Assembly (NCBI GenBank): GCA_026706395.1
Contig: JAPOYU010000054.1
Coordinates: 80,145-144,144 of the forward strand
Length of the DNA: 64,000 bases
Direction of reading: 5' to 3'
DNA from: Chloroflexota bacterium
Lineage (GTDB): Bacteria; Chloroflexota; Anaerolineae; Aggregatilineales; Phototrophicaceae
Of the stretch, positions 26,173 to 34,707 are shown in pieces. The notes beneath the pieces are model-generated. The model searched no databases, was not told the origin of the DNA, and saw nothing but the letters and a program-made list of their open reading frames with translations. The position numbers were made by a program, and so were the translations under genes. Position 1 is the first letter of the stretch, and every line of letters starts with the position of its first letter.

Positions 26173-27492
26173 CTAGGTTGTCGCGATGGCGGATTGCCAA
26201 TGGAGACGCAGCGCCGCCTTGCCGCGCTTATAGGCCAGCACCAGGTAAGCCAGTTCGAAGATCTGCCCAAGCGTCAAGCCGAGCGAGGCGGCAAGTATAC
26301 CGTGCAAGCCAAGCGCGATGCCGCCCCACACGACTATAGCTGTCACAGCGAATCCCAAGGTGATCGCCTGGTAGATCGCGGCGGTTCGGTTGCTGAGCAT
26401 GAGCAGGGCGCGAAGGTAGCTGTGCAGCGTGGTGAGCAGCGGCAGCAGGAAGGCGGCTTGCGCGCCGGCAATGACCAAGGCTTGCAGGTCAGTTGCGACC
26501 CCGAGGATGACGGACAGGTAGATCTGGACCAGCGGCGTGCCGGCGAAGAGCAGCATGATCAGGCTGAGTCCAAAGCCGAGCCGAAGCGTGAAGTTGCGCA
26601 GCAGACGATGGTTCCGCTCATTGTCATTCAATGAAATCACGACTTCCTGATAGGCCATGCCGCCGGCGCGCATGAACCATACGATCGAGAGAATGATCGG
26701 CCAGGCGGCCAAGCTCTGCGTCGGCTCTGACATGCCGGCCAAGCCGCGCTCGATAACCGGATGAACCAACAAGGTGATCAGACTTGTAGCCGCCAGCGGC
26801 AGATGAAAGCGTGTGGCCTGGCTGTATGACAAAGGGGGTTTGCTTGGCGGGCGCGGCGTCTCCAGCAAGCGCTTAACATCCGGGCGCGATACGCAATACG
26901 TGTAGACTGCTTCGGCGGAAGTGGACAGAATCAGGGCGAAGGCCCCGACCTGAATCCCGGCGAGATTGGTAATGGCGCCTAATCCCATGGCGACGCTGCC
27001 GGAGACAAGAACTCTGATCAGCGTTCCGAAGCCAACGTAGCGTGTTTTGCCGAAACGAATGATCACACCTTGATGAAAACGGCGGTAACCGATGAATGCG
27101 CCCCAAAGGACCATGATCTTCATGCCCGGGCGCGTCGCGTCAACGATATGCGGCGGAACGTTTAGCAGAGTTCCGAGGTAGAGATCAAGCAGCGGGGTGA
27201 ATGCTATCAGCACGGCGATGGCGCTGATCAAGATGTTGATAGACATCATGAAGCGCCAGAGCAGGCGAAACGATTGTCGATCCCGCGAGAGGGCGTTGCT
27301 GGTGGCCAGCAGCATGATGATCGGCGTTTCGATGAGAACCGACAAGGAGAACATCAGGCCGAAGGCGGCCAACTGCGTCTCGGCATCCGGCTTGCGGCTG
27401 ATCACGCCTTGGATCCAGGCGCTCTCGGTCGACATCAAGAGCCAGGCAAGCGCCAGCGGCAGCCAGAATCTGAATACCTTGAGGGTGGTCAC
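26173..27492 (-). CDS. MATE/ANK-like (MOP superfamily) multi-pass membrane protein
   Basis: About 439 aa with roughly twelve hydrophobic helices in two similar halves. Each half begins with a like motif: FWLPLALAWLLM near the N-terminus and FHLPLAATSLITLLVHPVIERGLAG in the middle. The pattern recalls progressive-ankylosis (ANK) and MATE-type flippases. Substrate unknown. The frame is open to a TTG at 27615, but the preceding ~40 residues are not family-like, so the GTG at 27492 is used. No strong ribosome binding site supports any start. The M24 peptidase follows after 29 bases. Confidence 0.6.
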   Translation of the reverse strand: MTTLKVFRFWLPLALAWLLMSTESAWIQGVISRKPDAETQLAAFGLMFSLSVLIETPIIMLLATSNALSRDRQSFRLLWRFMMSINILISAIAVLIAFTPLLDLYLGTLLNVPPHIVDATRPGMKIMVLWGAFIGYRRFHQGVIIRFGKTRYVGFGTLIRVLVSGSVAMGLGAITNLAGIQVGAFALILSTSAEAVYTYCVSRPDVKRLLETPRPPSKPPLSYSQATRFHLPLAATSLITLLVHPVIERGLAGMSEPTQSLAAWPIILSIVWFMRAGGMAYQEVVISLNDNERNHRLLRNFTLRLGFGLSLIMLLFAGTPLVQIYLSVILGVATDLQALVIAGAQAAFLLPLLTTLHSYLRALLMLSNRTAAIYQAITLGFAVTAIVVWGGIALGLHGILAASLGLTLGQIFELAYLVLAYKRGKAALRLHWQSAIATT

Positions 27493-27624
27493 GGCACGAT
27501 CGTTTCTTGCGGCGGGCACATCGAGCCGATATTGTAGATGACTTATCCGTGTTATGATAGCAGCAGGTAAGCAGTTTGGCAGACTAGGCCAAGGCTGTGA
27601 CGGACAAGTTCGCAACTCATAGCC

Positions 27625-27653
27625 TTGACATCACGGGCGGCCAATGCTAGGCT
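27625..27653 (+). promoter_or_regulatory. Candidate promoter of tRNA-Asp
   Basis: TTGACA at 27625-27630, a 17-base spacer, then TAGGCT at 27648-27653. The predicted start falls within about ten bases of the tRNA 5' end. Confidence 0.5.
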
Positions 27654-27666
27654 ATCTGAGTTGTCT

Positions 27667-27739
27667 GGGGGCGTGGTGTAGCGGTTAACATGCCGGCCTG
27701 TCAAGCCGGAGATCGCGGGTTCAAATCCCGTCGCTCCCG
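27667..27739 (+). tRNA. tRNA-Asp (anticodon GTC)
   Basis: Acceptor stem GGGGGCG/CGCTCCC with one G-U pair, anticodon arm with CTGTCAA loop, T-arm CGGGTTCAAATCCCG, and discriminator G. CCA is not encoded. A strong terminator follows seven bases later. Confidence 0.95.
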
Positions 27740-27745
27740 TCTATC

Positions 27746-27776
27746 GGAGACACCGCCGCGGTGTCTCCTTTTCGTT
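27746..27776 (+). terminator. Intrinsic terminator after tRNA-Asp, abutting lysA
   Basis: A perfect 10-bp stem GGAGACACCG/CGGTGTCTCC with loop CCG is followed by TTTTCGTTT. It ends only about a dozen bases before the lysA start. Confidence 0.9.
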
Positions 27777-27788
27777 TGAGTGCGGAAC

Positions 27789-29024
27789 ATGGTCTTCAAT
27801 TCCTCAATTCGATATGTTGGTGACTCGCTGTTCGTAGACGAGCTGGACATCAGCGAGGTCGCAGCAGCAGCGGGCACGCCGGTCTATACCTACAGTCTGA
27901 CGCGTGTTCTGGATAACTACCGGCGCTTGCGGTCAGCGTTCGCCCATCTAAGCGCGCGCGTACATTTCAGCGTCAAGTCGAATGGCGGCCTGGCAATCCT
28001 GCGCGTTCTGAAAGACGCAGGCGCGGGTTTCGATTGCGTCAGCGCTGGTGAGATTCATCTGGCGCTGGAAGCGGGAGCGCGCGGAGAAGATATCGTCTTC
28101 GCTGGGGTCGGCAAGACGCGGGCCGAGATCGCCTACGCCATCTCGAAGGGCATCGGCTGGTTTAATGCCGAGAATGGTCTCGAGCTGCGGTACATAAATG
28201 ATGCGGCGGCCGAAGCGGGCGCAGACTCCGTTCGCGTCGCGCCCCGGCTGAATCCGCAGGTGACGGCAAAGACACATCCCTATATGGCGACCGGTCATGG
28301 CGCGGCGAAATTCGGCTTGACCGCGGATGTCATCCGAGACATACTGGCGCATCAAGAGGCGTATCCGCGGCTCGATATCGCCGGCATCCACATGCATATC
28401 GGCAGCCAGCTCGGCGATAGCGCGGCCACCTTGAGCGCGGTGGACAAGCTGCTTGAATTGATTCGCCCCTGGCCGCAGATTCGAACGATTAATCTCGGCG
28501 GCGGCTTGCCTGTCGCCTATCGCTTTGACGAGGCGATCCCTTCGCTTGATGACTTCGCAGCAGCTTTGGCTTCTCGCTTGAGCGGATATGAGATATTGCT
28601 CGAACCGGGACGATCAATTGTGGCGGACGCGGGCCTCCTGGTCGCCGAGATACTGTATGTAAAGCGGCAGGCCGGGCAAGTCTTTTACATCGTCGATGCC
28701 AGCATGGCGGAGATGATTCGGCCGGCGCTCTATGGCGCGCATCACGAAATCGCGCCGCTGCGCAAGGCGAATGGCGAAATGGTCATCGCGCAGGTGGTCG
28801 GACCAGCCTGCGAGTCCGCCGATGTGCTGGCGCGCGACCGGCGGCTGCCCTTGCTGCGTGAGGGCGACAAGGTGGCGCTGCTGACCGCCGGCGCTTATGG
28901 CATGGCAATGGCGAGCAATTACAATGCGCGGTTGCGTCCGGCGGAGGTGGTTGTGGATGGCGACCGCTGGTGGATCAGCCGGCGGCGGGAGACGATTGAC
29001 GATCTGCAGCGACTTGAGTCATGA
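27789..29024 (+). CDS. lysA: Diaminopimelate decarboxylase
   Basis: 411 aa fold-type III PLP enzyme. The PLP Lys is in VHFSVKSNGG. HMHIGSQL and the INLGGGLP phosphate loop are present, as are EPGRSIVADAG and the second-subunit GPACESADVL (Cys) with AYGMAMASNYN. It makes lysine from meso-DAP. A GTG nine bases upstream (27780) is an alternative start. The tRNA-Asp terminator lies directly upstream, so transcription must arise by read-through or from a promoter hidden in the tRNA region. Confidence 0.93.
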   Translation: MVFNSSIRYVGDSLFVDELDISEVAAAAGTPVYTYSLTRVLDNYRRLRSAFAHLSARVHFSVKSNGGLAILRVLKDAGAGFDCVSAGEIHLALEAGARGEDIVFAGVGKTRAEIAYAISKGIGWFNAENGLELRYINDAAAEAGADSVRVAPRLNPQVTAKTHPYMATGHGAAKFGLTADVIRDILAHQEAYPRLDIAGIHMHIGSQLGDSAATLSAVDKLLELIRPWPQIRTINLGGGLPVAYRFDEAIPSLDDFAAALASRLSGYEILLEPGRSIVADAGLLVAEILYVKRQAGQVFYIVDASMAEMIRPALYGAHHEIAPLRKANGEMVIAQVVGPACESADVLARDRRLPLLREGDKVALLTAGAYGMAMASNYNARLRPAEVVVDGDRWWISRRRETIDDLQRLES

Positions 29025-29041
29025 AGCTTGAAGGAGTCATC

Positions 29042-29061
29042 AAAAAAGACCCTCGCGGGTC
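29042..29061 (-). terminator. Intrinsic terminator of the tRNA-Met pair
   Basis: Minus strand: stem GACCC/GGGTC with loop GCGA followed by TTTTTT, ten bases after the second tRNA. Confidence 0.85.
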
Positions 29062-29070
29062 CCCATTCAG

Positions 29071-29138
29071 TGCTGATGGGAAGATTTGAACTTCCGACCT
29101 CGCGATTATGAGTCGCGCGCCAGCTGAGCTACATCAGC
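29071..29138 (-). tRNA. tRNA with CAT anticodon (Met- or Ile2-like) and truncated D-arm
   Basis: Only 68 nt. The acceptor stem GCTGATG/CATCAGC, the anticodon arm CGCGA-CTCATAA-TCGCG and the T-arm GGAAG-TTCAAAT-CTTCC are all perfect. In the D-arm, GCTCAGCTGG runs straight into the anticodon stem, and the expected TTAGAG-like six bases that close the D-stem are missing. It may be a tRNA pseudogene, an unusual functional tRNA or an assembly error. It lies four bases after tRNA-fMet. Confidence 0.6.
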
Positions 29139-29142
29139 TCGA

Positions 29143-29214
<72 letters not shown>

Positions 29215-29246
29215 TTGTTAAGCAACGATTTACGCTGCGAATTATG

Positions 29247-29275
29247 ATAATAACAGGTTGGCCGGCGCCTGTCAA
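29247..29275 (-). promoter_or_regulatory. Near-consensus promoter of the tRNA-fMet unit
   Basis: Minus strand: TTGACA (29270-29275), a 17-base spacer and TATTAT (29247-29252). The tRNA 5' end lies 32 bases further on. Confidence 0.85.
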
Positions 29276-29635
29276 TAGCGATCCGGCTTGCGAGTGGGAG
29301 TACCGCTGAAATGTCCTCATGCTCGCCGTCAGTTTCCCTAACATGAACATTTGTTCTTCCCTTCCACCTCAATCCATGTTACCATCATCTCAGTGCGCCT
29401 TAACAATCACATACGCCAGTCAACCTTTTCCGGAGGAATTCGTCCTTTCCGGAATCCCGTTTACGGAAAAGCGCGCCGAGCCGCTCTATCACAAAACGGG
29501 TCTCATGATAGAAAAAAGCTTTTCCTCTCTTATGAGAATCGTCTATCATAAAAATCGGACGCCCGCGGTCAGATGGCCAGATGGCCAAAAAAATATTTTT
29601 CCCGTGGCCACTGGTCTTCATTGGATAATCTCACC
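29276..29635. other. Gene-free, dyad-rich region between the tRNA promoter and the uvrB promoter
   Basis: No convincing gene is seen on either strand. The stretch is more AT-rich than its surroundings and packed with inverted repeats: CTTTTCCG 29425-29432 with CGGAAAAG 29464-29471; CTATCA 29486-29491 with TGATAG 29506-29511; TTATGA 29530-29535 with TCATAA 29546-29551. TGGCCA also occurs at 29574, 29582 and 29605 around AAAAATATTTTT. A LexA-type box lies at 29345-29356. It may be a relic, a regulatory hub or an unrecognised RNA. Confidence 0.5.
29345..29356. promoter_or_regulatory. Orphan LexA-type box
   Basis: GAACATTTGTTC is a GAAC-N4-GTTC match. It lies 354 bases before uvrB and 131 bases from tRNA-fMet, without an obvious promoter or gene of its own. 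Confidence 0.5.
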
Positions 29636-29665
29636 TTGCGGAATGAGGCGACGGATGGCTATAAT
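29636..29665 (+). promoter_or_regulatory. uvrB promoter
   Basis: TTGCGG at 29636-29641, an 18-base spacer, and a perfect TATAAT at 29660-29665. The LexA box begins eleven bases after the -10. Confidence 0.75.
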
Positions 29666-29675
29666 CAACCCACTT

Positions 29676-29691
29676 ACGAACACCTGTTCGT
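29676..29691. promoter_or_regulatory. LexA (SOS) box at uvrB
   Basis: ACGAACACCTGTTCGT is a perfect 16-bp palindrome containing CGAAC-N4-GTTCG, the LexA/DinR operator of Bacillus-type SOS systems. It covers the predicted transcription start of uvrB. Confidence 0.85.
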
Positions 29692-29709
29692 TATACTTGA
29701 GGCGGCGCT

Positions 29710-31731
29710 ATGCCTGAATTTGAGTTGGAGTCACCCTTTGCCCCGACGGGCGATCAACCGACGGCTATAGAAGGTTTGCTGGCCGGCTTGAAGCAGGACC
29801 ATCGGCATCAGACCTTGCTGGGCGCGACCGGCACCGGCAAGACCTTCACCATCGCCAACATCGTGCAGGCCACCCAGCGCCCGACGCTTGTCATGGCGCA
29901 TAACAAGACGCTGGCCGCCCAATTATACGCCGAGTTCAAACGCCTTTTCCCTGACAACGCCATCGAGTATTTCGTCAGCTATTACGATTACTACCAGCCG
30001 GAAGCCTATGTGCCGCGGCATGATCTGTACATTGAAAAGTCGACCGATATCAACGAACAGATTGAGCGCTTGCGGCTGTCGGCCACCGCTTCGCTGTTCT
30101 CGCGCCGGGACGTGCTGATAGTCGCCTCGGTTTCCTGCATCTATGGCATCGGCGATCCGGTTAATTGGCAGAAGATGTCGGTCGAGCTGGAGGTTGGCGA
30201 AGAGGTGCGGCGGGAGCGCGTACTGCGGGATTTAGTGCGGATTCAGTACACCCGCAATGACCTTGAACTGCGCCGCGGCACCTTCCGCGCGCGCGGCGAT
30301 ACACTGGAGATCGTGCCGGGCTATTCGGAGACGGCTTTCCGCATTTACCTATGGGGCGACGAAATCGAGAAGATCGTCGAATTCCATCCGCTGACCGGCG
30401 AGGTTGTGCATATTCACAATCTCGTGACCATCTTTCCGGCGCGCGAATACATCACCGATGAAGAGCATATTCGCGAGGCCCTGACCGATATCGAGGCGGA
30501 ATTGGAAGAGCAGATCGCGTATTTTAAGCGCGAGGACAAGTTGATCGAGGCGCAGCGTATCGAGCAGCGAACGCGCTACGACATCGAGATGCTGCGCGAA
30601 GTCGGCTTCACCACCGGCATCGAAAACTACTCGCGGCATTTCGACCGCCGTCCGCCCGGCAGCGCGCCCTACACCCTGATCGACTATCTGCCGGAGGATC
30701 ATCTGCTTGTCATCGACGAGAGCCACATGACCGTGCCGCAGATCCGCGGGATGTACAACGGGGACCGCCAGCGCAAGCAGGTCCTGGTCGACTATGGTTT
30801 TCGCTTGCCCAGCGCGTTGGATAACCGACCGCTGCAGTTTAACGAGTTTTGGGAGCGGGTGGGGCAGACGGTTTATACCAGCGCCACGCCGGGACCTTAC
30901 GAAGCCAAACACGCCGAGCAAGTGGTTGAGCAGATCATCCGACCGACCGCCATCGTCGATCCGCAGGTCGATGTCCGCCCGATAGAGGGGCAGATAGACG
31001 ACCTGCTTCAGGAGATCGCCCTGCGCGTTCGCGAAGGGCAGCGCGTGCTGGTCACGACCTTGACGCAGCGTATGTCGGAAGAGTTGGCCGGCTACCTCAA
31101 CGAGCTGGGCATCAAGGGGCAATACCTGCACGCCGAGGTCGACACGCTTGAGCGGGTCGAGATTCTGCGCGACCTGCGAATGGGCGTTTACGATGTGGTG
31201 GTGGGCATCAACTTGCTGCGCGAAGGGCTCGACCTGCCGGAAGTCTCGCTGGTGGCGATTCTCGACGCGGACAAAGCCGGTTTCCTGCGCTCCGAGCCAG
31301 CGCTGATCCAAACGATCGGGCGGGCGGCGCGACACGTCGAAGGCAAGGTCATCATGTACGCGGATAAGAGAACGCCGGCAATGCAAGGCGCGATTGGCGA
31401 AACGAATCGACGCCGCGCCAAGCAAGAAGCCTACAATCGAGACAACGGCATCGAACCGCAGCAGATCGTCAAAGATATCCAGGACATTACCGACCGGCTG
31501 CGGGCGATTGAAGGCGAGGATGACGACGAGAAGGTCTCGGTCGATTTGGGCTTGCAGACCTTGCCGCCTGACGAACTGCAGTATATGATCGACGAACTGG
31601 AAGCTGAGATGAAGAAAGCGGCGCAGGCGCTCGAATTTGAAAAGGCGGCCGCGCTCCGCGACCAGATATTCGACCTGCGCGGCGCGCTGATGGAATCGCA
31701 CGGGCTCGAAGGCGACCTGATGCTGACCTAG
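29710..31731 (+). CDS. uvrB: UvrABC excinuclease subunit B
   Basis: 673 aa, the usual length. Walker A is GATGTGKT. The beta-hairpin region is [28 protein letters not shown]-type [17 protein letters not shown] (motif VI) and a C-terminal UvrC-binding helix pair ([22 protein letters not shown]) are present. It is the damage-verification helicase of nucleotide excision repair. It is preceded by a good promoter and a LexA box, so SOS induction is likely. Its stop overlaps the convergent deacetylase gene by four bases. Confidence 0.97.
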   Translation: MPEFELESPFAPTGDQPTAIEGLLAGLKQDHRHQTLLGATGTGKTFTIANIVQATQRPTLVMAHNKTLAAQLYAEFKRLFPDNAIEYFVSYYDYYQPEAYVPRHDLYIEKSTDINEQIERLRLSATASLFSRRDVLIVASVSCIYGIGDPVNWQKMSVELEVGEEVRRERVLRDLVRIQYTRNDLELRRGTFRARGDTLEIVPGYSETAFRIYLWGDEIEKIVEFHPLTGEVVHIHNLVTIFPAREYITDEEHIREALTDIEAELEEQIAYFKREDKLIEAQRIEQRTRYDIEMLREVGFTTGIENYSRHFDRRPPGSAPYTLIDYLPEDHLLVIDESHMTVPQIRGMYNGDRQRKQVLVDYGFRLPSALDNRPLQFNEFWERVGQTVYTSATPGPYEAKHAEQVVEQIIRPTAIVDPQVDVRPIEGQIDDLLQEIALRVREGQRVLVTTLTQRMSEELAGYLNELGIKGQYLHAEVDTLERVEILRDLRMGVYDVVVGINLLREGLDLPEVSLVAILDADKAGFLRSEPALIQTIGRAARHVEGKVIMYADKRTPAMQGAIGETNRRRAKQEAYNRDNGIEPQQIVKDIQDITDRLRAIEGEDDDEKVSVDLGLQTLPPDELQYMIDELEAEMKKAAQALEFEKAAALRDQIFDLRGALMESHGLEGDLMLT

Positions 31732-32762
31732 ATCTTGTGGATGCGGCGGGCGCGATCTATCGCGGAATCGACATCCAGGTGTTCCGCCAATTGCGGCGCA
31801 GGACCGTAAGGGTCGCTGATAGACTCAATGCCGAGCAGGGCGCGCGCGATATTGCACCAGCCCTGTGACAAAGCCTTGAGATCGTAGCCGCCTTCCATGA
31901 CAAAGACAATTCTTCCGCCGCAGAGCTCCGCCGCCATGCGCAGGCATTCCCGGGCCAGTTGATCGTAGCCGGCGAGGCTCAACTGCATGCCGGCCAGCGG
32001 GTCAACCCAATGCGCGTCGAAACCAGCCGAGATGAGCATCAGATCAGGCGCGAACCGCCTGGCCGCCGGCCATAGTACATCGGCGAAGATGCGTCCGTAT
32101 GCCGCATCGCCATGTCCGCCGGGAATCGGAACGTTGATCGTGTAGCCCCTGCCGGCGCCTGCACCGGTCTCATTGAATGCGCCGCTGCCCGGATAGTGCG
32201 GGCTTTGATGGATAGAGATGAACATGACTGACGGATCGGCGTAGAAGATGTCTTGTGTCCCGTTGCCATGATGCACATCGTAGTCGATAATCAGCACCTT
32301 CTCGTATTTGTGCTGCGCTTGGGCGTGGCGAGCGGCGATGGCGATGTTGTTGAGCAGACAGAAGCCCATCTGCCAGTCTTTTGTGGCGTGATGTCCGGGT
32401 GGCCTTACGATTGCCAGGGCATTGTCAGCGCTGCCATCAGCGATAAGGTCCACGGCGCTGGTTGCGGCGCCGGCAGCCAAGCGGGCGATTTCGAGCGAGA
32501 TGGGCAAGGCATAGGTATCGGCGTCGATGCGGACCATGCGATCCTGATGCGAGATATTCCTCAGCCGCTCGAGGTGAGCCGGGCTGTGCGCGGCGAGAAT
32601 CTGGTCGCTCGAAGCAGGCGATGGCTCAATGCGCAGCAGTTGATCAGCCAGGTTCTGCGCATCCAACTGCTCCCAGACCGCTTGGATACGTCCCGCGTGT
32701 TCCGCGTGCTGGGGGAAGTCGTGCTCGATGAAGCGAGGATGCGTTAGGTATGCGGTAGTCAC
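31728..32762 (-). CDS. Histone deacetylase-family (AcuC/acetylpolyamine amidohydrolase-like) protein
   Basis: 344 aa. The catalytic site pieces are [10 protein letters not shown] (the His-His dyad), [13 protein letters not shown] (zinc Asp and His), ISAGFDAH (zinc Asp) and the late EGGYDL with Tyr. It should remove acetyl groups from lysine or polyamines in the cytosol; the substrate is unknown. The start is GTG with GAGGAG six bases upstream. It stands next to a GT39-like gene on the same strand, ten bases apart, so it may belong to that operon. Confidence 0.92.
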   Translation of the reverse strand: MTTAYLTHPRFIEHDFPQHAEHAGRIQAVWEQLDAQNLADQLLRIEPSPASSDQILAAHSPAHLERLRNISHQDRMVRIDADTYALPISLEIARLAAGAATSAVDLIADGSADNALAIVRPPGHHATKDWQMGFCLLNNIAIAARHAQAQHKYEKVLIIDYDVHHGNGTQDIFYADPSVMFISIHQSPHYPGSGAFNETGAGAGRGYTINVPIPGGHGDAAYGRIFADVLWPAARRFAPDLMLISAGFDAHWVDPLAGMQLSLAGYDQLARECLRMAAELCGGRIVFVMEGGYDLKALSQGWCNIARALLGIESISDPYGPAPQLAEHLDVDSAIDRARRIHKI

Positions 32763-32772
32763 AAGTTGCTCC

Positions 32773-34347
32773 TCAGTTGCTGTCTAAGTCCTTGGGGTAG
32801 AGAATCAAATAGTCGAAGCCGTTCATGTGAACCGACTCTTGATGCTCGTAAAATCGGCCTAAGGCTTCGAGAACCGGCGGCGGGTAGAATAGCGCGCGCA
32901 GGATCACCAGGCCGAAATCTTGCCCTTCGATCATCCCAATGAGAGTATCCCCCTCGAATAAGCCCACCAGATGAAGGATGCGCAATTGTGTGGCATTCGT
33001 GACGGCATCGCGTTCAGCCACTATGGGGAAGCCGAAATCTTCGCTCATAGTCGGCGCGGCAGTCTGTTTGATTCGGTCGACAATCTCATAACCGGCGCGC
33101 AAATCCGCTTCCGTCAGGAAATAGCCGATGCGCGCGTATCCACCGACGGAGAAGGTGGCGGAATCGTAGAATGTCTCGCGGACATTGCCTTCGACAGCCA
33201 GCAGGGATGCGATTGACGCAAAGACGCCGTCTGTCGGCATCTTGAGTGTGGCGCGAGCGTAGCCGATATAAAGCAGGGGAATGAGCAAGACAGCGGCAGC
33301 GCTGGCTTTCGGAAAGGGCAAGATGCGCGGAAGCGTCAGCGCGCCAGCAGTCATTCGCGAAAATAGAATCCCGCTCAGAATGCACATGGATGACAATGAA
33401 GTGACAAGATAGCTGTCGCCGGCTCCCCATAAGCCGGAACCGACGCCCCCGAGCAGCGCTGCCGCGACGAACCAAATGCTGTACAGCGATAGCCTCTCGA
33501 TGTAGGTCTCATATATGAGAAGCAGGATAGCCGGTATGAGCAAGAAGCCGTGCAGTTTGAACCAGAGGAGGACCAAGCCCGTCGCTTGCTCAAGTATAAA
33601 GACCCTGACATTAGCCACGATCGCATGGATCCACCACTGCCCGCCTGATACGAGGGTCAGCCAGGCAAAGATTGCGCTCCCCGCCAGGGCGAAAGCCAGC
33701 GTCCAGGCTATGGCGCGCCGCGGGCTCCGCAGAGTCATCCAGATGATCGCCGCTATTGCGCTGATCGCCGCCAATTGCTTGGTATAGCCGGCACAGATGA
33801 GCAGAAACAAGGCAACTGCTATACCACGACGGTCACGCCGCGGGAAGGCGCCCGCGAGCAGCACAATGGCAATTGTTTCTAAGGTAACCATCATCATGTG
33901 CTGGCGGTAGAGAGGACCGATGTGGTAGACAAAATTGGAGCTGAGAAAGGCCAAGCCTGACAAGATTGCGATCCAGCGATTTCGCTTTCCGTCGCGATAG
34001 ACGGCGTAGGCGATGGCAGCCGCGCAAACCAGTGAGCCGAGAAAACCGAGCAATCGGCCGTACCAATAGGCTGGTCCAAATACCCGGGCGAAGGGCGCGG
34101 CCATTATGTGAAAAAGCGGCGCATAAGGACTCGCGTAGAAGGGATAGACTTCGACATCGCGGTAGGGCAATTCACCGCGGCTGAACATCACGCTGGCCTG
34201 CACTTCAAGGCCTTCGCCATGATCGTAATCGAAAGGAAAGTTCATTAGATTCGCGGCGTACAGGATGTAGATGAGCAAGGCAAACAGCAGCGCGGCCGTC
34301 GCCAGTATCTTCAGAAGAGCGCTTGTTCTCCGCGCAACCGCGCTCAT
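32773..34347 (-). CDS. GT39/ArnT-like membrane glycosyltransferase family protein
   Basis: 524 aa with about ten or eleven transmembrane helices. The first periplasmic loop after helix 1 holds the acidic motif FDYDHGEGLE, like the Asp/Glu motif of GT-C enzymes that use polyprenyl-phosphate sugars. The C-terminal ~120 residues form a soluble extracytoplasmic domain. The acceptor is unknown. It starts within the stop of the small upstream membrane gene (four-base ATGA overlap), so the two are co-translated. Confidence 0.7.
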   Translation of the reverse strand: MSAVARRTSALLKILATAALLFALLIYILYAANLMNFPFDYDHGEGLEVQASVMFSRGELPYRDVEVYPFYASPYAPLFHIMAAPFARVFGPAYWYGRLLGFLGSLVCAAAIAYAVYRDGKRNRWIAILSGLAFLSSNFVYHIGPLYRQHMMMVTLETIAIVLLAGAFPRRDRRGIAVALFLLICAGYTKQLAAISAIAAIIWMTLRSPRRAIAWTLAFALAGSAIFAWLTLVSGGQWWIHAIVANVRVFILEQATGLVLLWFKLHGFLLIPAILLLIYETYIERLSLYSIWFVAAALLGGVGSGLWGAGDSYLVTSLSSMCILSGILFSRMTAGALTLPRILPFPKASAAAVLLIPLLYIGYARATLKMPTDGVFASIASLLAVEGNVRETFYDSATFSVGGYARIGYFLTEADLRAGYEIVDRIKQTAAPTMSEDFGFPIVAERDAVTNATQLRILHLVGLFEGDTLIGMIEGQDFGLVILRALFYPPPVLEALGRFYEHQESVHMNGFDYLILYPKDLDSN

Positions 34348-34559
34348 GCCGGCGCGTCTCCCAGCGGAATCAGCGTCAGGCCGATAATTACGGTGGCTGC
34401 CATCAGCGCGAGAGCCAGTCCCTGAGCCGGACCGATACCGCCTTGCCGTCCAATGTCCACGATATCAATCGCCAGAAGCGCCAGGAAACCGACTGCGCCG
34501 AGGAGCGCCAGGAATATGCCAAGCTGTCGTTTGGTGACGGTGAATTCTTGCCTGTCCAT
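34344..34559 (-). CDS. Small two-helix membrane protein, possibly leaderless mRNA
   Basis: 71 aa with a short basic N-terminus, helix 1 (residues ~13-33) and helix 2 (~47-66). No family is recognised. Its ATG falls at the predicted transcription start of a good promoter, and no Shine-Dalgarno sequence is present. Four-base overlap with the GT39-like gene suggests a joint membrane function. Confidence 0.65.
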   Translation of the reverse strand: MDRQEFTVTKRQLGIFLALLGAVGFLALLAIDIVDIGRQGGIGPAQGLALALMAATVIIGLTLIPLGDAPA

Positions 34560-34565
34560 ATCGAA

Positions 34566-34594
34566 AGTATAGACAACAGGAATTAGGCTGTAAA
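34566..34594 (-). promoter_or_regulatory. Promoter of the small membrane protein / GT39 operon
   Basis: Minus strand: TTTACA (34589-34594), a 17-base spacer and TATACT (34566-34571). Only six bases separate the -10 from the ATG. Confidence 0.65.
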
Positions 34595-34707
34595 GCGCGA
34601 TGGCGCTGAATGCCAGGGCTGATACTGACTATACATTTGCGCGTACGACCGTGATAAGCTTTAGCGCTGACTTGGCCGCGAACCAGTGCTTCGGGAGCGA
34701 ATGCAAT

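Noticed and set aside
29319..29717. A 132-codon plus-strand frame before uvrB, and a 73-codon minus-strand frame at 29400-29621
   Set aside because: The plus frame crosses the uvrB promoter, LexA box and start codon. Neither has a ribosome binding site or family features, and the sequence is dyad-rich non-coding DNA.
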